From: Anabaena lutea FACHB-196
GTDB lineage: Bacteria; Cyanobacteriota; Cyanobacteriia; Cyanobacteriales; Nostocaceae
Direction: 5' to 3'
NCBI RefSeq assembly: GCF_014698305.1
Contig: NZ_JACJST010000012.1
Location: 111,058 to 175,057 of the forward strand
Length of the DNA stretch: 64,000 nucleotides
Below, piece after piece: positions 27,461 to 34,870 of this stretch. Numbering within the stretch: the first letter of the stretch is position 1; the number at the start of each line of letters is the position of its first letter. The position numbers were made by a program, and so were the translations under genes. Below the pieces are notes generated by a model. The model saw only the letters and a program-made list of their open reading frames with translations, ran no database searches and had not been told where the DNA came from.

Positions 27461-28213
27461 TCAAGATGACACTGGACGACATCCAGCTAAAATGCTGTGC
27501 ATCTTCACAACCGCTCCAATGACTGCGATCGCCGGGGCGCTAAAACCAGTCTCTTCTACTTGCTCAACTATTGTCCCTAATTCACCAATTAATTCTTCTT
27601 GTTCTGGACGAGTACCCCATCGTACCAAAGCAATCGTCGTCTCTACGCTTAATCCAGCCAATGTTAATTGCTCCACGATATAAGGTAGATTGTGGATACC
27701 CATATAAATCACAATTGTTTCTGAACCTTGAGCGATCGCTTGCCAGTTAACTGCCGGTCGATATTTACCCGCCGACTCGTGACCCGTTACAAATGTCACT
27801 GATGAACTATACAGACGATGAGTCAAGGGAATACCAGCATAAGCTGCTGCCGCAATTCCGGCTGTGATCCCTGGCACAACTTCCACGGCAATTCCTGCTG
27901 CTACCAATTCTGCCATTTCTTCCCCACCGCGCCCAAAGATAAAAGGATCGCCACCTTTCAAGCGCACGACAATGGCATGATCCTGAGCTTTTTCAATCAG
28001 CAGTTGACTGGTTTCTTCCTGCAACAGTGAATGTCTCCCCATCCGCTTACCGGCGTTAATTTGCTCTGCTTGGGGATTAATCATCTCCAGAATTGCGGGA
28101 CTTACCAAAGCATCATAGATAACGACATCTGCACATTGCAACAAGCCTTTTCCTTTCAGAGTCATGAGTCCGGGATCACCGGGGCCTGCACCGACTAAAT
28201 AAACCTTACCCAA
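27461..28213 (-). CDS. cobA: Uroporphyrinogen-III C-methyltransferase (SUMT)
   Basis: The enzyme transfers two methyl groups from S-adenosylmethionine to uroporphyrinogen III, giving precorrin-2, the branch point for siroheme and cobalamin. The 250-residue protein starts VYLVGAGPGDPGLMTLKG, the SAM-binding glycine-rich loop, and has LKGGDPFIFGRGGEE and VVPGITAGIAAAAYAGIPLTHR. There is no fused oxidase/ferrochelatase (CysG) domain; the chelatase is encoded just upstream and overlaps by eight bases. The pair suggests siroheme synthesis for nitrite and sulfite reductases. Confidence 0.95.
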   Translation of the reverse strand: MGKVYLVGAGPGDPGLMTLKGKGLLQCADVVIYDALVSPAILEMINPQAEQINAGKRMGRHSLLQEETSQLLIEKAQDHAIVVRLKGGDPFIFGRGGEEMAELVAAGIAVEVVPGITAGIAAAAYAGIPLTHRLYSSSVTFVTGHESAGKYRPAVNWQAIAQGSETIVIYMGIHNLPYIVEQLTLAGLSVETTIALVRWGTRPEQEELIGELGTIVEQVEETGFSAPAIAVIGAVVKMHSILAGCRPVSS

Positions 28214-28937
28214 AAACTTTTTCCTCTTCTGTTGATAAATCGCAAATTAAATCAGCTAGTTCTGCACTTGCTCCTAGAGGTGGCACTAATTGAAATTTCA
28301 CCCCCGGAAATTGTAATTTTAGCGCTTCTACTGATTTCGCGATCGCATCGGTTATGCCACCAGTAAATAAAAAGTATGGCAGAATCGCAATTTGTCTATA
28401 ACCACGAGCGACTAGCTCTTTCACTCTTGATTCTAAATTCGGAAGTACAGACCAATAAGCAGCTATTGCTCCCAAACTCGCAGCCATATTTTCTACAGGC
28501 TGTTGGGAACCAGAACGACGGCTACCATGAGATAACAGAATTGATGCCTCTACTTTGATGTTAGCCATTGTCGGCATCAGCAATTTCTCTAAATCGGGAT
28601 GACTACCTAAATATGGTTTTAGGTCAATGATCATATCTTGACCAAGTGCTTTTTCTGCCATTGCTATTTCTGCGGGAATATCTGTCATCACATGAACTCC
28701 CGGCAAGAGAAATAACGGAATAATCTTTAGGTAGTTGTATCCATAGGCTAAAGCACTTTCAGCAAAATCTTGAATCTGCTGGTGTAAAGGTTGCTCATTT
28801 ACTTCTAATGTCGCTGTCCCTACTAAATTTTCACCACTTGGTAGCTTCTGACTTACAAGCTGGGCTAGTTGCTGCATAGCAATATCTGGTCGTGGATCAC
28901 GACTTCCGTGAGATACCAAAAGATAGGCAGAAGGCAT
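28206..28937 (-). CDS. cbiX: CbiX/SirB-type sirohydrochlorin chelatase (two-domain)
   Basis: This inserts Fe2+ (or Co2+) into sirohydrochlorin. The 243-residue protein has two similar halves: the first opens with YLLVSHGSRDPRPD and the second with SILLSHGSRRSGSQQ; the His in each SHGSR is the expected metal ligand, and PLFLLPGVHVMTDIP / LPYFLFTGGITDAI follow in register. The long, internally duplicated form is typical of cyanobacterial CbiX. I chose ATG 28937; an upstream start would add 28 residues. It overlaps the cobA start. Confidence 0.88.
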   Translation of the reverse strand: MPSAYLLVSHGSRDPRPDIAMQQLAQLVSQKLPSGENLVGTATLEVNEQPLHQQIQDFAESALAYGYNYLKIIPLFLLPGVHVMTDIPAEIAMAEKALGQDMIIDLKPYLGSHPDLEKLLMPTMANIKVEASILLSHGSRRSGSQQPVENMAASLGAIAAYWSVLPNLESRVKELVARGYRQIAILPYFLFTGGITDAIAKSVEALKLQFPGVKFQLVPPLGASAELADLICDLSTEEEKVFG

Positions 28938-29026
28938 AGGCAAAGGTACAAATTTAGTACTGAATATTACGTAAATTTTAACCTGGTTAAATGAGCAGCC
29001 GTGAAGAAAGTTGCTCCCCACAACAT

Positions 29027-29638
29027 TTACCCATCATTTTCCACAATTGCCCCAAGTAGAGATGCGATCGCTTTTTCAATCCGTTGCCATCCGCTGGGTG
29101 AACTGAAATCAATTCCTAAAAATGTGTCGTTGACTTTGGTTCGGAGAACTAGATAAACAATTCCCGCAATCAAAACCGCACTGATAGCAGGGATATCTTG
29201 ATCTGGGGGGAAGGAATGCTTCTGCTTCAGAAATTCTAAACTCTCAATCGCTACCTGATCTCGCACCGTTGCCAACTCATGGGTTAACTCATTACCTTCC
29301 AGCAATTCCCAGCGCACTATTTCTTGCGTGATAGGTCGTTCTTGCAAATCATACAGAAAGCGCGTCAGCAATAAAACCATCGAATCAGCCAGTGATTTAT
29401 CATTAACGGCTGTTTCATCTGCAATTAATTCTGCAACCGTAATCCAGTAGTTGCCTTCCTTGCCAAAGGTGCGTAGCAACGAGGGGAGATTCTCAAAATA
29501 TCGATAAATCAAAACCTTATCAACCCCAGCTTCACGAGCGATCGCATTTACCCCCAGTTGCTTAAAACCTGATTCTGCTAAAAGTTTACCAACCGCAGAT
29601 AGAATTCGTGCTTTTGTCTCTTCTTTGTCTCGCGCCAT
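29027..29638 (-). CDS. TetR/AcrR-family transcriptional regulator
   Basis: The protein has 203 residues. The N-terminal helix-turn-helix (about 8-52) reads ILSAVGKLLAESGFKQLG and IAREAGVDKVLIYRYFENL, which is clear TetR. The C-terminal part is a helical ligand-binding/dimer domain with no recognised ligand. It is divergent from the thioesterase operon; two dyad sites lie between them (29658-29673, 29686-29699), so it is likely to repress that operon and itself. Confidence 0.93.
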   Translation of the reverse strand: MARDKEETKARILSAVGKLLAESGFKQLGVNAIAREAGVDKVLIYRYFENLPSLLRTFGKEGNYWITVAELIADETAVNDKSLADSMVLLLTRFLYDLQERPITQEIVRWELLEGNELTHELATVRDQVAIESLEFLKQKHSFPPDQDIPAISAVLIAGIVYLVLRTKVNDTFLGIDFSSPSGWQRIEKAIASLLGAIVENDG

Positions 29639-29657
29639 AAATCATTCTCATTTACTT

Positions 29658-29673
29658 GTCACCAACTGGTGAC
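29658..29673. promoter_or_regulatory. Candidate TetR operator 1
   Basis: GTCACCA-AC-TGGTGAC is a perfect inverted repeat with 7-base arms in the 76-base gap between divergent genes. A second, related site is 12 bases further. This is where a local TetR dimer would bind. Confidence 0.75.
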
Positions 29674-29685
29674 TATGATACTATA

Positions 29686-29699
29686 TCACTGATCGGTGA
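29686..29699. promoter_or_regulatory. Candidate TetR operator 2
   Basis: TCACTGATCGGTGA is an imperfect dyad (TCAC/GGTGA arms) sharing the GTGAC core with operator 1. It sits 16 bases before the thioesterase start codon, in a position to block transcription or initiation there. Confidence 0.6.
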
Positions 29700-29714
29700 C
29701 TTAAAAGACTAAAA

Positions 29715-30167
29715 ATGCAAAAAATTACCTTTGAGTTAGAGGTGTATTCTTTCCACATTGATTTTCTCGGTCATGTTAACAACATTGTTTATATTCAGTG
29801 GATGGAAATTGGACGAACAAAACTACTGGAAGCCGTTGAGATGCCAACACAGCAAATCTTGAAACAAGGGTTTGCTCCGGTTTTGGTTCAAACCAACATC
29901 ACCTACAAATTACCGCTCTATTTGGGCGAACGTGTACAAGCAGAAATGTGGATTTCTGAACTGAAAAATGCTTCTGCTATTATGCAGTTTTGTTTCTATA
30001 ACGAACAGAAAATATTAGCCGCAGAGGGATGGCAAAAAGGATTGTTTGTGGATAAAGAAACAATGCGCCCAAGGCGGTTACGCCCGGAGGAACGTTCTTT
30101 GTTCATACCTTATGTACATCCAAAGGTGGATTCTCAAGGCGCTAATTTACTGATTGGTACGTTATAA
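29715..30167 (+). CDS. 4HBT-fold acyl-CoA thioesterase
   Basis: The 150-residue protein has the YbgC/FadM-like hotdog signature FHIDFLGHVNNIVYIQWME, with the Asp as catalytic residue, and the later VQTNITYKLPLYLGERVQAE strand pair. It probably hydrolyses an acyl-CoA or related thioester. It is the first gene of a three-gene unit with two small membrane proteins; the 4-base gap and the 11-base overlap that follow show a single operon. Confidence 0.87.
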   Translation: MQKITFELEVYSFHIDFLGHVNNIVYIQWMEIGRTKLLEAVEMPTQQILKQGFAPVLVQTNITYKLPLYLGERVQAEMWISELKNASAIMQFCFYNEQKILAAEGWQKGLFVDKETMRPRRLRPEERSLFIPYVHPKVDSQGANLLIGTL

Positions 30168-30171
30168 AACG

Positions 30172-30600
30172 ATGAGCATTGTTTTTTGGATATTGTTTGG
30201 TTTAGTAGGTGCAATTTCATTTATTACCCTCACTCGAATTCAGCCAAAAAAAGAATCACAAATCCTTGCAATTGGGCTTGTTGTTGCTGCAATTATTTAT
30301 ATTGGCTTTGCGATTGGGGGCGGTGCTAACCAATTATGGATAGTAATTGAAGTTGCTGGTGTGGGAGTTTATGGACTACTTGCCGTATTAGGACTGCGTT
30401 ATTCAAACTGGTGGTTGATGTTAGGTTGGATGGCTCATCCACTCTGGGACATCGGGCTACATCTAGTTAATCAAGGTGCAGTATTTACTCCAGCTTGGTA
30501 TCCAATTGCTTGTATTAGCTTTGATTTACTTGTAGCAAGTTACATTGCTGGTGTGCAGTTAAATCTATTCAATTTAAGAAAACCTGATTATGAATCTTGA
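30172..30600 (+). CDS. Small integral membrane protein (DUF6010-like)
   Basis: From ATG 30172 (four bases after the thioesterase stop) the product has 142 residues and four or five hydrophobic helices: about 2-20, 34-50, 56-75, 83-96 and 115-132. YSNWWLMLGWMAHPLWDIGLH has a conserved-looking His/Trp cluster at a helix end. The pattern reminds me of the DUF6010 family; I am not certain. It probably acts with the thioesterase under the TetR regulator. Confidence 0.65.
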   Translation: MSIVFWILFGLVGAISFITLTRIQPKKESQILAIGLVVAAIIYIGFAIGGGANQLWIVIEVAGVGVYGLLAVLGLRYSNWWLMLGWMAHPLWDIGLHLVNQGAVFTPAWYPIACISFDLLVASYIAGVQLNLFNLRKPDYES

Positions 30601-31030
30601 ACTTAAACATCAAAGGTTATTGAAAATTCTGCTAATTGCCAGCATCATTTCTACAGGTATTCACTTCACTGATAATTATCTATTTATTAAGCAATATCCA
30701 CAACCAGCCTGGATTACGGCTCCTTCAATTTATCAATCATGGCTCATTCTCACAGCCATAGGAATTACTGGGTATTGGTTGTATAAATATCGAAAGTATT
30801 GGCTCTCTTATGCCTGTCTGTTGGTCTACTCATTTACAGGTTTAGCAAGCCCAGGACATTATCTTTATGGAAAGATGTCGCAATTCACAGCAAAGATGCA
30901 TCTGTTTATTTGGACTGATGGGTTAACTGGTTTAGCAATATTAGGATTTATTGTCTGGTCAGCACTAATCCTCAAACAGTGGCTGCAAGAACCTAGTACC
31001 GCTTTCTCGGAATTAAAAATTAAAAATTAA
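30590..31030 (+). CDS. Small integral membrane protein of unknown function
   Basis: The 146-residue protein has four hydrophobic segments (about 12-30, 45-62, 70-86, 107-128) with a conserved-looking GIHFTDNY early motif and FTGLASPGHYLYG between helices. Its start overlaps the upstream gene's stop by 11 bases, so it is translationally coupled. The family is not recognised. The last ten or so residues (TAFSELKIKN) come from a repeat shared with the cyclase gene (30993-31022), so the original C terminus has been replaced or extended. Confidence 0.7.
   Translation: MNLELKHQRLLKILLIASIISTGIHFTDNYLFIKQYPQPAWITAPSIYQSWLILTAIGITGYWLYKYRKYWLSYACLLVYSFTGLASPGHYLYGKMSQFTAKMHLFIWTDGLTGLAILGFIVWSALILKQWLQEPSTAFSELKIKN
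30993..31022 (+). repeat. 30-base repeat at a gene's 3' end, second copy
   Basis: The sequence is identical to 15487-15516. Here it is read in another frame as ...STAFSELKI and runs into AAAAATTA tandem repeats that supply the stop codon. Confidence 0.85.
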
Positions 31031-31049
31031 AAATTAAAAAAAGCAGACT

Positions 31050-31079
31050 TTCCTGTTCTCTGTTCTCTGTTCTCTGTTC
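31050..31079. repeat. CTGTTCT heptamer repeat
   Basis: Nearly four tandem copies of CTGTTCT lie between two convergent genes. This is another member of the heptameric STRR class. Confidence 0.75.
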
Positions 31080-31084
31080 CCGAA

Positions 31085-32608
31085 TTACGAATTACTTAAC
31101 AGCTTTGTCGTTAAAGCATTCATGTGTCGCCATAATTGAGTTCCACCAGCCCACGAGTGAGAGGGTAAGTTTCCTTTAGGTACTGACCAAATAAGCAGGA
31201 AATTATGAGTGGGTGAGTTAGATTTAGTCAAATTCCAGCCAACTGTGGCGCAAAACTGCCCATAGTCGCTGCCACAGCTTAGGTAAATTTGTGTTTGCAC
31301 GGTGAAACCAAAATGCCCTTGGCTGTATTTCTTCCATAATTGATCAATTATCTGTAAATCTTCACAGGGTAAGTTTTCCAAATCGCTATTAAATAAATAG
31401 CTACCAGCAGGCTTGGATAAAGCCTGACACATCACTGTCCAAGTTTCTTGATCTGCTTGCTGCCATTGCCTAGTAGCGAGTAAATTTCGTAACCGCTTGT
31501 AATCAACTCCTGCGGCTGAATACAGGGTATTAACTAACGATCGCTTAATTGGTGCTTTTGTATTAATTGCTGCTAGAACTTCAGTAGCAGATTGGTAGCG
31601 TTGGGGAAGGGCATTTTGCAGGAGTTTATCGAGAATTGCACTCAGGTTTTCTGTAACAGTATTTCCAGGAAGTAAATAATCTCGCCATATCCAGCGATCG
31701 CTAGTAACATCAAATAAATCAAAGGGAGAAATGCCAGTTAATAAGTAAATACAACTCACTCCCAAACTATAGAGATCACTCGCTGGTAAGGCTTTACCGC
31801 GCATTTGTTCAGGAGCCATATATTCAGCACTACCTACTGTTGTCCCAGTATTTACCAAAGCTGTAGCGGTGATTTGTTTAGCAACGCCAAAATCAATCAA
31901 AACTAGATTCCCAGGGGTAGATAATTCTATGCTATTTGCTGGCTGAATCTGACTATTGGGTACTGCTTTACCTCGCTTTGGTTTACGAAATAAAGATTCC
32001 ATGTTACCAACAGTCATAGTAGAGCCTTGATTAAATATTGCAGTTTCAGAAATTTGTTGAGGAACTGAAATATCAATCGATCCTAAATTCTCCGGCGTGT
32101 GTTTTCGCATGATATTTGCTGGCTTAATATCCCGGTGAATCACTTGTCGAGAATGAATAAATTGCAGTACGGGTAATAAATCTTGGAGCAATTGCCAGAT
32201 ATGTGCTTCACTAAATACACCCTGTTGTTGTAATTCCTGCGCTAATGTCTGTCCGGTAATTAATTCTTGTACCAAATACAACTGATTTTCTTGTTCAAAA
32301 TGTGCCAGCAACTGGGGAATTTGGGGATGTCGCAACTCATCCAAGCGGACTGCTTCCTGACGAAATAATTCTGCGGCTTTACCAAAACTGGATGTATCAG
32401 CATCTGGAAAGCAAAGTTGTTTAATCACACAGAAAGGACGAGAGGGGATGTGTTCATCCACAGCCAAAAAAGTTCTGCCAAAACCACCCTGTCCAATAGG
32501 ATAAAGTGGGTAATAACGCTCTTTAAGCAATAAAGGCTGGCCACATTTAAGACAAAATTTAGCAGAATCTGGATTTTGCGGGTACAGACAAGCAGTACAG
32601 AAACTCAT
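31085..32608 (-). CDS. Ser/Thr protein kinase with N-terminal zinc ribbon and C-terminal GUN4 domain
   Basis: The protein has 507 residues. Residues 4-24 form a zinc ribbon (CTAC-x12-CLKC). The kinase (about 33-340) has the glycine loop IGQGGFGRTF, the ATP-binding Lys in CVIKQL, HRDIKPANIM, DFG in LIDFGVAK and the substrate-site APE in YMAPEQMRG. An insert of about 60 residues lies between the HRD loop and DFG. The C terminus (about 360-500) is GUN4-like (AAGVDYKRLRNLLATRQWQQ, GHFGFTVQTQIY), a porphyrin-binding fold. It may report tetrapyrrole status. No membrane segment is seen. Confidence 0.92.
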   Translation of the reverse strand: MSFCTACLYPQNPDSAKFCLKCGQPLLLKERYYPLYPIGQGGFGRTFLAVDEHIPSRPFCVIKQLCFPDADTSSFGKAAELFRQEAVRLDELRHPQIPQLLAHFEQENQLYLVQELITGQTLAQELQQQGVFSEAHIWQLLQDLLPVLQFIHSRQVIHRDIKPANIMRKHTPENLGSIDISVPQQISETAIFNQGSTMTVGNMESLFRKPKRGKAVPNSQIQPANSIELSTPGNLVLIDFGVAKQITATALVNTGTTVGSAEYMAPEQMRGKALPASDLYSLGVSCIYLLTGISPFDLFDVTSDRWIWRDYLLPGNTVTENLSAILDKLLQNALPQRYQSATEVLAAINTKAPIKRSLVNTLYSAAGVDYKRLRNLLATRQWQQADQETWTVMCQALSKPAGSYLFNSDLENLPCEDLQIIDQLWKKYSQGHFGFTVQTQIYLSCGSDYGQFCATVGWNLTKSNSPTHNFLLIWSVPKGNLPSHSWAGGTQLWRHMNALTTKLLSNS

Positions 32609-32699
32609 TACAAGGTGGAGTTTTTCTAGGGATCTTTATATATACAAGTATTGCCAACTATTGCCCCCTTTGTTGCCCAAAAAAGAAGTTTACTGAATT

Positions 32700-32878
32700 A
32701 GAGATGTAAAATTTAAACAGGCTTATCCGCGCGGCGACGAGAATAAGCCTGTGTCCGACGTTCGACACAAATGGTTTCCAGCCCCCGACTACAGTCGTGG
32801 AGAAGAAAAAAGACATTCCTTGCTGGAATCCCCTGGCTTTAGACATGGGGTGTAAGAGCGTCCCCGTGTCTTCTTCAA
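32700..32878 (+). mobile_element. Possible IS200/IS605-type (TnpB) right-end remnant
   Basis: One frame on the plus strand is open over about 48 codons (AYPRGDENKPVSDVRHKWF...) and ends HSLLESPGFRHGV just before a stop. The stop overlaps CCCCTGGCTTTAGACATGGGG, a degenerate form of the CCCC-TTTAGC-GGGG hairpin that closes IS605-group elements. GC content is above the flanks. No transposase core remains. It could be the last piece of a decayed element, but the evidence is short. Confidence 0.4.
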
Positions 32879-33259
32879 TCATTGTTGTTCAGCTTTGTAA
32901 GTATAAAAGTTATCAAATGCACCTACACTCTCAAATTTGTAGTTAGGTAATAAATTATCAATTTTTATTTCAGTTCGATACAAGCTAAAAATCACATAAT
33001 TCTGTCTGGCTGTAGTCGCAGCAATAATGTCTCGAATCTGGGGATTAGCCGAATCAACCAATTTATTGCAATTCAATTGGATGAGATTTTGCAAGAAATT
33101 CGGCGTTTTTTGGCAAACATCGGTTTTTAAGTAAGTCGTCAAGCGTTGTACTGCATACTTTTCATATTCAGCCTGTTCAGGATTTGTATTCGCCATTGCC
33201 ACTCCCAAAACGGCGATTCCTGCGGCTCCTACAGATGCAATCATAGTCCAGGCTTTCAT
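32879..33259 (-). CDS. DUF4359-type exported protein
   Basis: The 126-residue protein has an N-terminal hydrophobic segment (WTMIASVGAAGIAVLGVAMA) serving as a signal peptide or anchor, then a soluble domain beginning TNPEQAEYEKYAVQRLTTYL with two Cys (DVCQK, LNCNK) and ending YVIFSLYRTEI...FYTYKAEQQ. This matches my memory of the cyanobacterial DUF4359 family, whose function is unknown. It is monocistronic, with the tRNA-His gene on the other strand 113 bases away. Confidence 0.75.
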   Translation of the reverse strand: MKAWTMIASVGAAGIAVLGVAMANTNPEQAEYEKYAVQRLTTYLKTDVCQKTPNFLQNLIQLNCNKLVDSANPQIRDIIAATTARQNYVIFSLYRTEIKIDNLLPNYKFESVGAFDNFYTYKAEQQ

Positions 33260-33371
33260 ATAGTTTCAATCTGATGTGGTCTTTATATTGTCAAGACTAC
33301 AAGTAAATTGAAAAAGTTCTGGAAAAATATTGATCATTTTGCCAAGCTCGTGCTATATTCAGATAGTGAAT

Positions 33372-33445
33372 GGCGAGCGTAGCCAAGTGGTTAAGGCAGT
33401 GGTTTGTGGTACCACCATTCGTGGGTTCAAGTCCCATCGTTCGCC
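33372..33445 (+). tRNA. tRNA-His (GTG anticodon)
   Basis: A full cloverleaf can be drawn: acceptor GCGAGCG/CGTTCGC, D arm GCC/GGC, anticodon stem GTGGT/ACCAC around loop TTGTGGT (anticodon GTG), and T arm GTGGG-TTCAAGT-CCCAT. The extra G at 33372 (position -1) pairs with discriminator C at 33445, the identity element specific to histidine tRNA. The 3' CCA is not encoded. Confidence 0.97.
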
Positions 33446-33598
33446 CTGTTATTTTAATAATTCTCATTGTTTTAATTGACCCCGCGATGCTCAAGAAGTA
33501 AATTTTGTGGCAGGATCTAAATTTTTGTTGCAAAACTTAATTACATCGGCGTAGCCTGCGGTCAGGATTATTATGAATTACAAATTACGAATTAACCG

Positions 33599-33619
33599 GG
33601 ACAGGTGCTACACCTGTCC
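33599..33619 (-). terminator. Hairpin terminator after the peptidoglycan-binding gene
   Basis: GGACAGGTG-CTA-CACCTGTCC is a perfect 9-bp stem with a three-base loop, six bases past the stop codon of the minus-strand gene. No strong T tract follows, but stem strength and placement fit termination. Confidence 0.7.
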
Positions 33620-33624
33620 TAGTA

Positions 33625-34182
33625 TTAAATTGTTAATTCCGACCAAGTTTTTTGACCAACTACACCATCTACCAATAAATTGCGTTGATTTTGAAAGGCT
33701 TTAATCGCTGTCTCTGTCAGGGGTCCAAAAATTCCATCGATGCGGATACCATAACCGTTGGAAACTAACAGCCGTTGCAATATTCTCACGGACATACCGG
33801 AACTACCAAAATACAAAATCGGCATGGATTGCCGATTATAGGCTTGGTATCGTGATAACTTTACACCATCCTTACCTATTGTGGAAATATCCTGGGACTC
33901 AGCTACCTTTAAGGAATCGAGGGATAGGTGCTTTTGTCTAATTTGCTTGAGTATCTTTTCCCGTTTGAGTGCGAGTGTTGAGATTTTAGGTTTCTCCCTT
34001 TCATTTGTCTCGATGACTTCAGGTGGCGTGATTTGAGGAGTGGGAACTAACTGAGATAACTGACTATTTGCTGATTTGTGAACGCCATTTTCCAGATGAA
34101 ATGGTCGCTGCTGCGGCAAAGGAGGTAAGGTTGGTTGTGTGGTGTTTAACACGCCTGTCATCAGCAGGCCAATTTCAGTCAT
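33625..34182 (-). CDS. Peptidoglycan-binding domain protein
   Basis: The protein has 185 residues. A Pro/Gln-rich N-terminal region of about 110 residues with no signal peptide leads to a PG_binding_1 domain (about 122-184): GSSGMSVRILQRLLVSNGYG, DGIFGPLTETAIKAFQNQ and VDGVVGQKTWSEL. This three-helix module binds peptidoglycan and usually recruits hydrolases; no catalytic domain is attached here. As no leader is visible, how it reaches the wall is unclear, or the start may lie elsewhere. Confidence 0.85.
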   Translation of the reverse strand: MTEIGLLMTGVLNTTQPTLPPLPQQRPFHLENGVHKSANSQLSQLVPTPQITPPEVIETNEREKPKISTLALKREKILKQIRQKHLSLDSLKVAESQDISTIGKDGVKLSRYQAYNRQSMPILYFGSSGMSVRILQRLLVSNGYGIRIDGIFGPLTETAIKAFQNQRNLLVDGVVGQKTWSELTI

Positions 34183-34870
34183 TGTAGTTCATCTCATATC
34201 TTGCACCTATAAGGATAAACCAGGAGTAGACAAACAAAGAGAGTGAAAGTATGACTCTAGATAAAGAGGCATAATTTACGCAGTAAGAAGTTCCTTAAAT
34301 CACAAAAATCTAAATCATAAACCCTATGAAATATGGAGTCTCAGTTGATAATGACAAGCTGGTATTTCGTGGATGAGATATGTATTGGGTTTTATAGCAC
34401 TAGAATTTCTTAGCTACATTGAAATACCTGTGTGTTCTACATTAATAGATTTTAAATGGATAAATAGTGCTTGATTGAGTCATCATTCAGACATTTATTT
34501 TGTCAGGGAAAATAACATGAATATTTTTATAAATCTATATTTATTTTGACTAACAAAGTCGCATTATAGGAATAATATTTGATTTAGGAAAGATAAGCCT
34601 AAATAATACCAGTTTAGATGTAGGATGGTAAAAGACTGACTGCAAAGCTAATGCAGTTTTGCATCCATAGCAACGGACAGGGCGGTTAGGACACCAAGCG
34701 ATTATAAAACCTAACAATAAATCGAGGGCGGGGTTTCCCCGCCCGTACAGGCTTGGCGATGAAACCCCGTACCTCATAACAGCAGGAAGCGCTGTAGGAT
34801 TATGCCCTGTAATTTCAGTTTTGGGTAATCAATTAATGAGTACAGGTGTAGCGATCGCTCGACCACTAAC
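34183..34870. other. Gene-poor interval with dispersed repeats
   Basis: No gene is supported. The interval holds the 47-base repeat (34667-34713) followed at once by a GGGCGGGG-TTT-CCCCGCCC hairpin (34726-34744), and AT-rich sequence upstream of the peptidoglycan-binding gene. Any open frame across the repeats is a by-product of their sequence. Confidence 0.6.
34667..34744 (+). repeat. 47-base dispersed repeat copy 2 plus GC hairpin
   Basis: 34667-34713 matches 26023-26069 with three differences. 34726-34744 is an 8-bp stem hairpin, the reverse complement of the one between cpcE and cpcF (19694-19712). The two elements adjoin here but are separate at their other locations. Confidence 0.85.

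Noticed and set aside
28938..29026. Cobalamin riboswitch ahead of the siroheme genes
   Set aside because: The gap is only about 89 bases and no B12-box-like sequence was seen.
32658..32882. 74-codon minus-strand frame
   Set aside because: It is the antisense of the possible TnpB right-end remnant and has no protein-like features.
34550..34777. 75-codon minus-strand frame
   Set aside because: Most of it is antisense to the 47-base repeat and the GC hairpin.
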